DNA of 64,000 nt. Source: Neoceratodus forsteri (taxonomy: Eukaryota > Chordata > Ceratodontiformes > Ceratodontidae). The stretch covers positions 664,171,501-664,235,500 of the forward strand of contig CM057456.1 in assembly GCA_016271365.2 (NCBI GenBank). The letters are read 5' to 3'. The notes under the pieces are model-generated. The model was not told where the DNA came from. It ran no database searches and saw only the letters and a program-made list of their open reading frames with translations. Shown one piece after another: positions 53,151 through 63,937 of the stretch; within the stretch, counting starts at the first letter, position 1, and each line of letters opens with the position of its first letter. Position numbers and translations under genes: made by a program.

Positions 53151-54804
53151 GGTGTTAGAGCAGCGGCAGAAGTTGGCACATCTGTGCCCAGATGTCATTG
53201 CACAGCCACACTCCAAGGGACAACCACACCCAAAAATACCCCTGAGGACCAGGGAGACAACGAGGGCTTCAGGTGCCTAGTCCACATGCTCAATGTGGAC
53301 CATCCCTCCACTGGCTCTTCTGAGCCCACCCAACCAAGAACCGACCCTCTAATTTCAGATAGGCCACCCAATAGGTGGTCCAGGCTCTCCCCACGGGGGT
53401 GATCTGTGAGGCTGGAAGGTCCTTGGGAGGGGGTGCTCTGATCTTGCTCCTGAAGGAGAAGGAGGAGGAGTGTCTCAGCGGGGCATAGAGGCAACAGTAG
53501 AGCTGGCACCTCTGAGAGTTGCCCTGGTTCAATAGAGCCAGTAAAGAGAATATAAAAAACAACAACATGACAATACACAATCAACATCTATCGAAGTCCA
53601 CATTAAATAGAAGTAAAAAAACAGAAAAAAATAAACAAATCACTTAAAAGTAAATACCCCTCTGGTAAAACACCCACCAAGTATGCATGAGTAGTTCACA
53701 GTAACATGCTGCAAATAAGAAAAAACATGGTAATTTACTCTTATTTCCATTAGAATAAATAGAACCACAATGTGAAAACAGGAAATAAAAGTGGCAGAAC
53801 TTGGGCTCAAAAAAAAAAATTACAAAAGGTTATCTAATCAAAGCTTTGCCTTCTGTAAATGTACTTGTCTTTTTGGTCATTCACTCTTGTTTCCACTAAA
53901 ATGAATAGCACCACCACGTAAAAACAGTGAAGCAAGTGGCAGAACTCATCCTCAAACAAAAAAAACGAAAAAAAGGAAAACCTATCTCCCAAAAATGTTA
54001 CCTGCCATAAACCTATTTGTCTCTTTCCCCCATCTCTTGCAGTACAAGTTCACTGCATCACCAAAATGGAAGCCAACAATGAAATGAGTAACAGGAGAAG
54101 AAGCTTTCATTACCACACATATGAATATTAATCTGTTCAAATGTACTGCTTACCCCTTAAATTACTAATCTTTCAGCTTTATTTTACAGCCTTCTTTGTC
54201 TGTGTAAGAGCAGGATAAGTGAATAAAAGACAATAAATAAAACACATTTTGCATTATGTTTCAGTGCATTTTAGAGTTCTAAGAGAATATGACTTTTAGA
54301 TAGCAGCAATGCATTTTTATGATTTTTAAGGCATTTTAAAGAGGGACTCCAGCCAAAAGTAGTGTATTGCAGAATGAGAATAAGCATACCCCCAATAAAT
54401 CTCATACCAAAAATTAGGTTTCTGTGTTACTTCATTTTAAAGTTATGGGCTATTTTGTAACCCTGATTTCTCTATCTGTTCAAAAAAGCCAGAGTCAGTG
54501 AAGAGCTGCTGCTGATGTCATCTCCTGTACTCACAGTTTAGTACTCCCTGTCAGCAACCATATAGGACCTGTTTCTTCAAAGTTTGAAGATCACGTTCAA
54601 TTGTTTTCACAAGTAAAACAGGCAGCCCCATTCAATAAACATTGCTTTTATAACTATTTTGGCCATTCCAAGGGTAGCTATGGACAGAACACTGTTTCAC
54701 AAAATTTATGGAAGCCAGCCATGTGCATAGTAGCCATGTGTCCAATAGGCACAAGCACTTCATGATCAAAGACTAAATCTTTCAAACTCCTAACATTATA
54801 CAAC
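53151..54804. other. Unassigned DNA with a 146-bp imperfect duplication
   Basis: 53,735-53,880 and 53,881-54,025 are diverged tandem copies (CTCTTRTTTCCAYTARAATRAATAG, GTAAAAACAG-like, AAGTGGCAGAACT). The rest is AT-rich with no recognised gene. The 130-codon minus-strand reading at 53,195-53,587 has no domain. Confidence 0.45.
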
Positions 54805-54960
54805 ATATACATTTGCCAGCAGATAAAGGCCTTGATCTAGCGAGTCTGCCCGAGTGTGCAGCTAGCAAGCCTTATACTGCAGCTGCCAATTATCAGATTC
54901 AGCTGACTGTGGTGGGTAGTGGTACTTATCCATGCAAGAATGGAGTAATCATGCAAAGTG
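54805..54960 (-). mobile_element. Short CR1 3' end fragment, minus strand
   Basis: TGCCAGCAGATAAAGGCCTTG then CGAGTCTGCCCGAG corresponds to the 3' signature of CR1 copies here (GCAGATAAGGACCGCTTGG...AGTCTGCCCA at 36,658 and 61,805). Only about 150 bp, strongly 5'-truncated, no coding. Confidence 0.6.
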
Positions 54961-55985
54961 CTTTAGACTCAGAAAAAGCAATGACAAACAATTAAACAGA
55001 GCACTCACTGAGCTGCTTACAGAAAATATCTTGGTGTCCTCATTTGTTTCCATGATTTAACGACAATGAATTATTTCATTGGAGTAGTAGTATTCCTTTA
55101 TCAATCAGCAATTTTTGTTGTTATATCAACATGTTACCTATAAATATGAAGGATAAATTTAAAAAGGTTAAAATGACATATGTCCACTATTGACATTTCA
55201 GCCTCAATTGCTTATGTTATATATAGTTGAAAATACAATTTCTTGCTAGCCTCAGTTTTGAAGGCATAATAATAATGGGGGCTATGCACGAAGTGGGTGC
55301 AGGTACATACCAAAGGTGCATGCTCCACCCACGTAGCTCCACACCTGCGGACAGGTGTGCATTTGGCGGCATGCACAACTGCTGGCTACCTGTCCATGGC
55401 CCCCCCCCCAGTATGCAGGATCATGTAGGGTAGACAAGGGCAGAGCTGTGGATCTGGGCAGAAATCAATCGGACGCCCACCCGGGATCACTCAGTAGATC
55501 CATTATGTGGTGGGGTGTGCATTGAACTTGCATGCCCCATCAGATGTCTGGCTGGCCAGTGGCCATGGAGGTGAAAGGAGGGCAATGCTGCCAGCAGCCC
55601 TGAGTCACGGCACCGGTGTACCTGTGTGGTAGTTGGTGCCACAAGGGGTGCAACCTTGTGTTGGGCCTGTGCTGTGTGCATTGGGGTGGGGGACAGCTCT
55701 CACAGGGTACTGGGGCAGCCCAGTGTGGGCAGAGGGTGGCCATGCCAGCCAGGGGTGGAGTGTATCCATCAAGTTGGGTGGGCTGCATTTTACTGCCGTG
55801 TGAAGGAGAAAGGACTGCTGTGTGACTGAACTTCTCTACTGGGACTATATTGCCCTCCTTCCCTTCCCTCCACCCACCCCCCAAAGCTAGTTCTATTTTT
55901 ATAGGCACAGGATTTGACTGACAACAGGAACTTCCTGTTTAGGGGCAGGAAGTGAGTGAGCACAGAACCACCAAGGACCCACCAT
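54961..55985. other. Unassigned DNA
   Basis: AT-rich to 55,265, then GC-rich to about 55,985. The block near 55,275 begins AATGGGGGCTATGCACGAAG, and a loosely similar inverted phrase closes the GC-rich block near 60,505 (TGCATAGGGCCCAATATG). ORFs of 64-122 codons here overlap on both strands and look accidental. Confidence 0.35.
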
Positions 55986-56204
55986 CCTAGAAGGGCAAGA
56001 GTAGCCTCCGGCCCTCTAGCTGCTGGAGGTCTGCCTCTGAACAAGTAAGTGGTCTACTGAGAAATATAGGATATTCTTGTCTCAGAACAGGACAATCAGG
56101 AGCTTAAAGGGCACACAGGCAGAAAGTAAGGAGAGAGAGAAAAAAACAGAGGAAAGAGTAAGGATTGCAAACAGTTAAGGGGCCAGAAATAAGACATGAT
56201 TGGA

Positions 56205-57109
56205 TGGTGCAGTGCAGTGGCTGTGGAGCAGCAGTCTTCCGGAGATGTTCTGGAGGATGCAGTGTTGTCCCATCTGCAGGCACCTCTCTGGGCTGAGGAT
56301 GAGGTTGCTCATCTCCAGGCTGAGTTGGCCAGGATTTTGGGACCTCCTCTTCCATCCAGGGACCACCAGTGCCACTGCCGCTGCCTCAGAGGTTGCCATG
56401 AAAGAGAGCGGTTGGACCACAGTGGGCTCAGGGAGGGTGAGAGTGGTGGAACAGAGGCACATCCTCCAGTTGTACCTCTCCACAATTCCTATGCCATTCT
56501 GGCAAAGTGTGGTTCCTCTATGGAGGCACCTACAGTGGAGACCAAGGAGGATGCTGGGAACCTCCACAAAGGAGACCCACAGGAGGTGGCAGGGGACCCC
56601 TGCAGGGAAGGAAACAACTCCTGGTGGGGACTCCATTGTCAGGAAGGTAGAACTGGGCAAGGAAGGGAGAGGGAGGTAAGGTGCCTGCCTGGTGCCATGG
56701 CTTGGAGGGACAGGGAGGCGAATCCTCAGGATTGCTGAGCAGCTGCACAGGGAGGGAGCTGGATGTCATTGTCCACCTAGGGACAAATGACCTGGCTAAG
56801 AAAGGGATTAGAGAAGTGCAGGAAGAGTTTGTGGAATTGGGAGAGGCCTTAGTCAAGTAGCACGCACGGTAACCTTTTCGAGGTGCTACCCATCTATGGC
56901 ATAGGAGAGGCTAGGGTGTTCGTACCATGGGATTCAATCAGTGGTTGAAAAACTGGTGTGGAGCTCAGGGATTTGGCTTCATTGGGGACTGGGGGTCCAC
57001 CTGGAGTGATGCAAGCCTATACTGGCATGATGGGCTGCATCTGTCCGGGAGGGGAACCAGGATCCTAGGTGATAGGTTTAAATGCTTCATTGGCAAGCTT
57101 TTAAACTAG
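56205..57109 (+). pseudogene. CR1-A ORF1: zinc-binding region and SGNH-type esterase
   Basis: Start region WMVQCSGCGAAVFRRCSGGC (about 56,203), then in another frame CPICRHLSGLRMRLLIS. Linker with RLDHSGLREGE and EEHPP-like text. Esterase: LLVGDSIVRKVEL (about 56,622; block I), LDVIVHLGTNDLAKKG (about 56,760; block III), then MGFNQWLKNWCGAQGFGFIGDWGSTWSDASLYWHDGLHLSGRGTRILG (56,927-57,085; block V D-x-x-H). Compared with the minus copy, the same order but different frameshift positions, so the breaks happened after insertion. Confidence 0.88.
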
Positions 57110-57344
57110 CCAAGGGGGGAGGCACTGGAAAGGAGCAGGAAAATCCTAGCCCCCCCAAACAATCACTGTACTAAGTATGGCAAACACCAACATGGAGGTA
57201 TCGATAGGGAGAAGGGCAGGGTAAATGGAGAAAGTGACAAAGGCAAGAAGGACAGGGATGGGGCAAAAGGGGTAAGGTCATCAGGAAATGGAGGTAATGA
57301 GTACCAATGCCGTAGTCTGGGCAACAAGCTCCTGAGCTGGTGGC

Positions 57345-58098
57345 CTTAATGGAAGAGGATGCCTGGATATTGTAGCAGTCACAGAAACATGGTACACAGA
57401 GAACCATGACTGGGATGTTAACATAACAGGGTACATAACTTACAGGAGAGACAGACAGGGGAGAAGAGGGGGAGGAGTAGCACTCTATGTAAAGGAAGGG
57501 ATAAAAGCAACTGAACAAAAGAGTAAACAGGGAGGAGAGGAGGCACTGTGGGTCACCTTGGAGACTGGAAAGGGCACCACAATCCGCACAGGGTTGTGTA
57601 CAGACCCCCATGTCAGGGGGAAGAAATGGACAAGGATATGATGGAAGGCATTCTTAGAATGGCAGAGAAAGGGGAGATACTGTTGATGGGAGACCTGAAT
57701 ATGCCAGATGTTAACTGGAGCACATTTGCTGCAGCCACATCCAAGAGCAGGGCCATTCTTGACGCCCTACAGGTGGCAGGCATTAGACAGCTAGTTTCGG
57801 AACCCACTGTGAGGGAGCAATCTTAGACCTCGTGCTCTCAAGCGGGGCAGTGAGAGGATCCAGATCTAGAAGTGGGTTGCCATCTGGGACAAGTGACCAT
57901 CAAACAGTGTGGTTCACGTTAAACTCAGCTACAGAGTCAAGCCATACAAAAGTGAGGGTACTGGACTTTAGGAGGGCTGACTTTGGCAAGATGGGAGAGT
58001 GCCTCAGAAAAGCACTAGCAAACAGGCTAGAAGGAGTGTGGAGCAACAATGGGGAATTATCAAAACTGCCATCACAGAGGCAACAAGCCTTTGTGTGA
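57345..58098 (+). pseudogene. APE-type endonuclease of CR1-A (plus)
   Basis: DIVAVTETWYTENHDWDVNITGY (about 57,368), GRRGGGVALYVKEG, EEALWVTLETG, then 57,548-57,826 with ILLMGDLNMPDVNWSTF (GDLN intact) and GIRQLVSEPTVREQS. 57,832-58,098 has GTSDHQTVWFTLNSA (SDH intact) and VRVLDFRRADFGKMGECLRKAL. The uninterrupted TETWYTENHDWD here proves that the 186-bp segment in the minus copy is an insertion. Confidence 0.9.
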
Positions 58099-58139
58099 AG
58101 CAAATAAACAAATCAAAATGAAGAAAAAGCCACTATGGT

Positions 58140-59945
58140 TCTCAAGAGAGGTGGCTGTGAAAGTCAGGAAGAAAGATAGCATTCCGGAAGTATAAGGAAA
58201 CACAGGAGCAGGACAGAGGCTGTACCAGTTAAGGCAGAAAGAAGCAGGGAGGGAAGTCGGAATAGCAAAGGCCCAAACTGAGGAAAAGATAGCCAACTCA
58301 GTTAAGAAGGGGGATAAAACCTTTTATAGGTACATCAGTGAGCGTAGAAAGACAAAGGGAGGGATAGTGAGGCTGAATAGAATGAACGGTGGGTGGGCAG
58401 AGGGGGACAGTGAAAAAGCAGGAATACTGAACAAATATTTCTGCTCAGTATTCACAAAAGAGGAGGAAGTGCCTAATCCAATTAACAGAAGCACTCTTGA
58501 TAGGGGGTCGATCCCAGTCCTTTCACAGAAGAAAGGGTTCTGCAAGAACTCCAAAACTGAAGGTAGACAAAGCAATGGGTCCTGATGGAATTCACCCCAG
58601 AATTCTAAAAGAATTAAGGAAGGAACTAGTGAAACCACTGGCTACTCTTTTAATAAATCATGGGAGGATGTGTGGTACCGAGGACTGGAGGAGGCGGATG
58701 TGATTCCCCTTCACAAAGTGGGACCAAGACAGAGGCAGGAAACTACAGACCTGTCAGTCTGACCTCTGCAGTAGGGAAAGTGATGGAGTCACTTCTGAAG
58801 GAAAGAATAATTGAGTACCTAGAGGTCAGTGGAGCACAGGATCCAAGGCAGCATGGGCTCACAGCGGAAGGTCATGTCAGACGAATCTAATAGATTTCTT
58901 TGACTGGGTGACCAAAGTAGTAGACCAGGGAGGGGCTGTGGACATGGCCTACCTAGACTTTAGCAAGGCATTTGACACAGTCCCACACAAAGATTATTAG
59001 TCAAATTAACCAGCCTGGGAGTGGGTCCCAGGGTGGTAGCCTGGGTAAAACATTGGCTGGACAACAGGACACAGAAGGTAATTGTAAATGGAGTCCACTC
59101 TGAAGAAAGGGCGGTTACCAGTGGGGTACCACAGGGTTCAGTATTGGGTCCAGTCCTTTTTAATGTCTTCATCAGTGACATTGCAGAGGGACTGAAAGGA
59201 AAAGTATGCCTTTTTGCAGATGACACAAAGATCTGCAACAGGGTTGATACACAAGGAGGCGTGGAAAGGATGAAAAGGGACTTGGCAAGGTTGGAGGAAT
59301 GGTCAGACGATGGCAGCTAGATTCAATGCAAAAAGTGCAAAATAATGCACCTGGGAAACAAGAACCCAGGGGAAGAATACACAATGGGTGGGGAGGTAGT
59401 AACAACAACAAAACAGGAAAGGGACCTGGGGGTAATCATATCAGATGACCTTAAGGTTAGCAAGCAATGTGAGAAGGCAGTAGGGAGGGCCGGGGGTATA
59501 CTGGGATGTATAGGGAGAGACATCAGCAGCAGAAAACAGGAAGTTGTTATCCCTCTGTACAGACAGTTGGTGAGACCCCATCTGGAATACTGTGTCCAGT
59601 TCTGGAGACCCCATCTCCGCAAGGACATAGACAGGATAGAGGCAGTCCAGAGGAGGGCAACTAAAATGGTGCAGGGTCTGCAAGAGAAGCCGTATGAGGA
59701 GAGACTAAAGGAGCTTAATATGTATACCCTTGAGGAAAGAAGGGAGAGGGGGACATGATAGAAACTTTCAAGTACCTCAAGGAATCAACAAAGTCCAAGA
59801 GGGTAGCATCTTTCAGAAAAGAGACTTGCAAGAACAAGGGGACACAATTTAAAGATAGAAGGAGGGGGTTCAGGGCAATGTGAGGAAGTATTATTTCACA
59901 GAGAGGGTAGTGGATGCATGGAACAGCCTTCCTGAGGAAGTTGTG
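58140..59945 (+). pseudogene. Reverse transcriptase and C-terminus of CR1-A (plus)
   Basis: 58,260-58,585: KAQTEEKIANSVKKGDKTFYRYI, AGILNKYFCSVFTKEEE. 58,560-58,640: KVDKAMGPDGIHPRILKEL. 58,660-58,890: GNYRPVSLTSAVGKVMESLLKERIIEYLEVSGAQDPRQHGL. About 58,945: YLDFSKAFDTVPH. 59,021-59,320: WVKHWLDNRTQKVIVNGVHS, GVPQGSVLGPVLFNVFISDI, VCLFADDTKICNRVD (FADD intact). 59,345-59,758: LGNKNPGEEYTMGGEV, HLEYCVQFWRPHLRKDIDRIEAVQRRATKMVQGL, LNMYTLEERRERG. Each core motif is intact but frames are broken. Confidence 0.93.
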
Positions 59946-60135
59946 GGTCTAAAACTGTGGGAGAATTCAAGAATGCATGGGACAGACATAAGGCAATTCT
60001 TGTGGGGGGCAGGAAGATATAGGCTGTTGGTTAACTAGGATCTGCAGCCTATCCTGTAGGTAGGGAAATGGGCAGACTAGATGGGCCTAGCGGTCCTTAT
60101 CTGCCGTCAAAGTCTATGTTTCTATGTTTCTATGT

Positions 60136-60559
60136 GTGGGTGTGTGTGCTCCGGTTCATGTGTGGTGGTGGTGGGGGGGGTCACTCGGCCAGACACAGGC
60201 ACAGGGCAGGTGATTTGTGGGAGAATGGCACGGTGCACAGGGCACATACACCAGGGTTCCCTCTATCATAACCTGTGCCCATCTCCGCACCCATGTGGCC
60301 AGCACTATGCGCCTTAGTGAATAGTGCGTAGTGCTGGCACACCCCCAACATGGCCCCAGTGCACTGCTCAATGTGCAGCCAGGGGATCAAGTGCAAACCC
60401 TGCTCTGTGAATGCCACACAGGGTCCATGGGACACTGCTGTCTGGCATTCAGTTGTAGTGATGCCAACGTGCCCGGTTTACACAGCACATTGGCATTATG
60501 CATAGGGCCCAATATGTATATATTCAAGTTAACAATTTGAGATAGCATTGTACAATAAA
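60136..60559. other. Unassigned GC-rich DNA
   Basis: A possible non-autonomous element: it starts right after the CR1-A (TCTATGTT)n tail and contains CAGCACTATGCGCC/AGTGCGTAGTGCTGGC, an inverted repeat at about 60,300-60,336. No gene. Confidence 0.3.
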
Positions 60560-61640
60560 TAACATGTAGTAAAAACAATGCCATGTCTTCAGAGTGCTTC
60601 CATCATTTTACAATGTGCAATTTTTTACAATCAACAATCCCTGAAAATGAGACCACTGAATCTAGTACTGTTTTTGTGTTAGAGCAAAGTAGATATGTTG
60701 CCATAACATGTGGTGCTGTGTTTGAAGAAACTAATACATCGGCCAAGATTTTATGTCTGGATTTGTTATATGAGAGACATGAAATTAATAGATGGGCCAA
60801 GTTGTCTTCTCTATTTTTGCATTTAGACTCTCTAGCAGGCATTTTTTTGTGAAACCAGTAGTTGAGCCTTTCGATGTTATGATATTCGAATCTGAACTTT
60901 GTACAGTTTCCTATGTTGTAGATTGTCAATCAAATTCAGATAAGTTTCAAATCCAAAGTCGGTTTTATTAAGTGAGAGCCATTTACTTATCTTTAGCTGT
61001 GAAGACAGCTGTAAGTTGTTGTTTTTTGTCTAATGATACATCTCAACTAGTCCTTTATTGCCGCAGAGATTTTGTATGGATGCTTGAAAAAGGTCTCCAA
61101 AAGGCATTGTAACAGACCATAAGGTTTAATGATATTTTCATTGATGAGTATACTTGGAAAATATATTCTCTCCTGTAAGTATTTAATAGCGTCTTCAATA
61201 TGCATGCGTGGTAGCCTGCTTTCTTCCATTGTATATGCCTTGAGCCAGTATAATAATAATCTTGCCTGGATGAGACAATTGACCTATTTCTGCTCTGACA
61301 AGAACAGAAGGTGCACCTTGGTGCAAACCCAATAATTTTTTGTAGTAGTTGTTTAATAATCTTTCTGACGTGTGTTTAACTCTCAAATCCCAAATTTCCA
61401 GTGTAAAATTTGGCTTCTTATTTTTGCATTCAGTACTCTTAGGGATTCCTTCAATGAGTTCATACCATATTTATGTGCAAAATTAATCACAGCAGGAAGG
61501 TGCTTTTTTGTGGTGCAGGGTGATGTTGTCGCATACAAAAACAGCGCAGCACTATACAGCGCTGTTAAAACAGTGACCAACAAAGGAATACAGTACAATA
61601 TTTGCTTTCTGCGTGAGGCTCTGCTTCCCACCCCCCACCC
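60560..61640 (-). pseudogene. Decayed LINE-type ORF C-terminal region, minus strand
   Basis: Reading leftward from 61,631: ALYSAALFLYATTSPCTTKKHLPAVINFAHKYG (61,631-61,383). 61,386-61,195: NYYKKLLGLHQGAPSVLVRAEIGQLS, a pattern like the post-RT segment of several LINE groups where a (L/F)LG..K.AP...VR.ElG phrase is common. 61,229-61,047: AIKYLQERIYF. 60,929-60,603: NREDNLAHLLISCLSYNKSRHKIL, resembling the C-terminal Cys-containing ED..HLL..CP.Y...R segment. Stop codons separate the pieces. I infer a non-LTR element of a clade other than CR1/L2, but the exact clade is not recognised. Confidence 0.45.
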
Positions 61641-61784
61641 CCATTATGGGGGCTATTCTCCTGAACCCTCTCTATTAAGATAACTTCCTCTGGGGGGCTA
61701 CTCAGGGACGTGCGCTGTTACTGTTGCGCGGTTTTGCCCTGCTGCATTATCGGCATGACATTTTGACCCAGTAACACAGAAACA
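61641..61784. other. Short unassigned stretch
   Basis: Contains GGGGGCTATTCTCCTGAACCC then TATTAAGATAACTTCC. This loosely resembles the GGGGGCTGCGTCCCCCGAAC...CTTAAGATAACTAAC part of the 322-bp tandem unit at 26,365-26,405. Confidence 0.3.
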
Positions 61785-61870
61785 TAAAAACATAGAATTT
61801 GATGGCAGATAAGGACCGCTTGGCCCACCCAGTCTGCCCATTTCCCTACCTACTGGATAAGCTGCAGATC

Positions 61871-62639
61871 CTAGTTAACCAGCAGCCAACTTCTCCCTAC
61901 CCCCACCCCCCAGAATTGCCTTATGACTGTCCCATGCATGCTTGAATTCCACCACTGATTTTGACTCCACAACCTCCTCCGAAGGCCGCTCCATGCATCC
62001 ACAACCCTCTCTGAAAAAATACTCCTTAAATTACCTCTGAGCTGCCCCCTTCTATCTTCAAATTGTGCCCTCTTGTTCTTGCACACCTCTTTTTGAAAGA
62101 TGCTATCCTCTTGGACTTTGTTGATTCCTTGAGGTACTTGAACGTTTCTATCATGTCACCCTCTCCTCCTTTCCTCGAGGCTATACATATTAAGCTCCTT
62201 TCATCTCTCTTCATATGTCTTCCGTGCAGACCCTGCACCATTTTAGTTGCCCTCCTCTGGACAGCTTCCATCCTGTCTATGTCTTCTGGAGATTGGGTCT
62301 CCAGAACTGCACACAGTACTCCAGATGGAGTCTCACCAGCTGTCTGTACAGAGGGATAATAACTTCCTGTTTTCTACTGGTGATGCCTCTCCCTATGCAT
62401 CCCAGTATCCCCCCAACCCTCCTTGCTGCCCTCTCACATTGCTTGCCCACCTTTAGATCATCTGATAAGACTACCCCCAGGTCCCTTTCCATTTTTGTTG
62501 TTGTTAGTATCTCACCCCCCATTGTGTACTCTTCCCCTGGGTTTTTGTTTCCCAGGTGCATTACCTTGCACTTCTTAGCATTGAATCTAAGCTGCCATAC
62601 ATTTGACCATTCCTCTAACCTTGCCAAGTCCCTTCTCAT
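61871..62639 (-). pseudogene. CR1-A ORF2 thumb and C-terminal region
   Basis: 62,639-62,277: RLEEWSNVWQLRFNAKKCKVMHLGNKNPGEEYTMGGEILTTTKMERDLGVVLSDDLKVGKQCERAARRVGGILGC and RLHLEYCVQFWRPNLQK. 62,271-62,026: MEAVQRRATKMVQGLHGR. 62,086-61,871: FSERVVDAWSGL. Three frame changes. Follows directly from the RT frame. Confidence 0.9.
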
Positions 62640-63556
62640 CCTCTTTCCACCCCACCCTGTGCATCAACTCTGTTACAGATCTTTGTGTCATCTGCAAAGA
62701 GACATACTTTTCCTTCCAGTCCTTCTGCAATGTCGATTATAAAGACATTGAAGAGGACCGGTCCTAATACTGAACCCTGCGGTACCCCACTAGTAACCCT
62801 CCTTTCTTCTGATTGGACTCCATTTACTATTACTCTCTGTGTTCTATTCTCCAGCCAGTTCTTTACCCAGGCTGTCATCTTGGGACCCACTCCCAGGCTG
62901 GCTAACTTGTATATTAATCTTTTGTGTGGGACTGTGTCAAATGCCTTGCTAAAGTCTAGGTAGGCTATGTCCACAGCCCCTCCCTGATCTACTACTTTGG
63001 TCACCCAGTCAAAGAAATCTATCAGATTCATCTGGCATGACCTTCCTGCTGTGAATCCATGCTGCCTAGGGTCCTTTGCCCCTCTGGCCTCTAGATACTC
63101 GACAATTCTTTCCTTCAGAAGTGATTCCATCATTTTCCCTATCACTGAGGTTAAACTAACAGGTCTGTAGTTTCCTGCTTCTGCCTTGCTCCCACTTTTG
63201 TGAAAAGGAATCACATCTGCCCTCCTCCAGTCCTCGGGTATCACCCCATCCTCCCATGATTTGTTAAAAAGGGTAGTCAGTGGTGTCACTAGTTCTACCC
63301 TTAATTCTTTTAGAATTCTGGGATGAATCCCATCAGGCCCCATTGCTTCGTCCACCTTCAGTTTTAAGAGTTCTTTCAGAACCCTTTCTTCTGTAAATGG
63401 GCTGGTATCAACTTCTGTATCCAGAGTGTTTCTACTGTTTGTTTTAGGTACCTCCCCCTCTTCATTTGTAAATACTGAGCAAAAATATTTGTTTAGTATC
63501 TCTGCCTTTTCACAGTCTCCCTCTGCCCACCCTCCCTCCCCTTTATTAAGCCTCAC
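62636..63556 (-). CDS. CR1-A reverse transcriptase, 306-codon open frame
   Basis: The best-preserved RT in the window. Motifs with residue positions: GPDGIHP 73-79, VIPEDWRRADVIPFHKS 105-121, NYRPVSL 129-135, QHGFTAGRSC 165-174, YLDFSKAFDTVPH 199-211, GVPQGSVLGPVLFNVF 257-272, FADD 287-290. All palm residues expected for catalysis, including the FADD aspartates, are present. The frame begins in the linker that follows the endonuclease (KYFCSVFT at 23-30) and ends by a frameshift just after FADD (VDAQGGVER). Codon use is GC-balanced like the other CR1-A copies. Its sparse damage suggests a fairly recent insertion. It cannot act alone because the rest of ORF2 is broken. Confidence 0.95.
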   Translation of the reverse strand: MRLNKGEGGWAEGDCEKAEILNKYFCSVFTNEEGEVPKTNSRNTLDTEVDTSPFTEERVLKELLKLKVDEAMGPDGIHPRILKELRVELVTPLTTLFNKSWEDGVIPEDWRRADVIPFHKSGSKAEAGNYRPVSLTSVIGKMMESLLKERIVEYLEARGAKDPRQHGFTAGRSCQMNLIDFFDWVTKVVDQGGAVDIAYLDFSKAFDTVPHKRLIYKLASLGVGPKMTAWVKNWLENRTQRVIVNGVQSEERRVTSGVPQGSVLGPVLFNVFIIDIAEGLEGKVCLFADDTKICNRVDAQGGVERG

Positions 63557-63592
63557 TATCCCTCCCTTGGTCTTCCTTCGCTCCTGATGTAC

Positions 63593-63937
63593 CTATAAAG
63601 TTTTATCCCCCTTCTTAACTGAGTTGGCTATCTTTTCCTCGGTTTGGGCCTTTGCTGTTCTGACTGCCTTCCCAGCCTCCTTTTGCTTTAACTGATACAA
63701 TTCTCTGTCCTGCTCCTTCTGCGATTCCTTATACTTCCTGAATGCTTTCTTTTTCTCTTGAACCTTCACTGCCACTTCCTTTGAGAACCATAGTGGTTTC
63801 TTACATCGTTTTGTTTTGTTTATTTGCTTCACACAAAGCCTCGTTACCTCTGTGATGGCAGTTTTTATTATTCCCCATTGTTCTTCCACCCCTCCTTCCT
63901 GCCCATTTGCTAGTGCATTCCTTAGGCACTCACCCAT
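63593..63937 (-). pseudogene. CR1-A ORF2 linker between endonuclease and RT
   Basis: 114-codon frame: MGECLRNALANGQEGGVEEQWGI, INKTKRCKKPLWFSKEVAVKVQEKKKAFRKYKESQKEQDRELYQLKQKEAGKAVRTAKAQTEEKIANSVKKGDKT. This basic, helical linker leads into the RT frame at 63,556 after a frameshift. Confidence 0.9.

Larger units (their letters stand above)
55986..60135 (+). mobile_element. CR1-A LINE, near full length, plus strand
   Basis: Collinear with the minus-strand copies at 36,635 and 61,785. 5' UTR (from about 55,986), ORF1 (about 56,205-57,109), ORF2 (about 57,340-59,945) and a 3' UTR ending CGGTCCTTATCTGCCGTCAAAG then (TCTATGTT)n at 60,112-60,135. The short terminal tandem repeat is a CR1 trademark. 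Frameshifts throughout. Confidence 0.92.

Noticed and set aside
53195..53587. 130-codon minus-strand ORF after SINE copy 2
   Set aside because: Leu/Ser/Pro-rich with no domain; likely a chance frame in SINE-flanking DNA.
55540..55908. 122-codon minus-strand ORF
   Set aside because: Overlaps three other ORFs in the same GC-rich block; no recognisable domain or start context.
60136..60559. MITE bounded with the block at 55,275
   Set aside because: The two GGGCCTATGCA-like phrases are 5 kb apart in different contexts and the similarity is short; no common element could be bounded.
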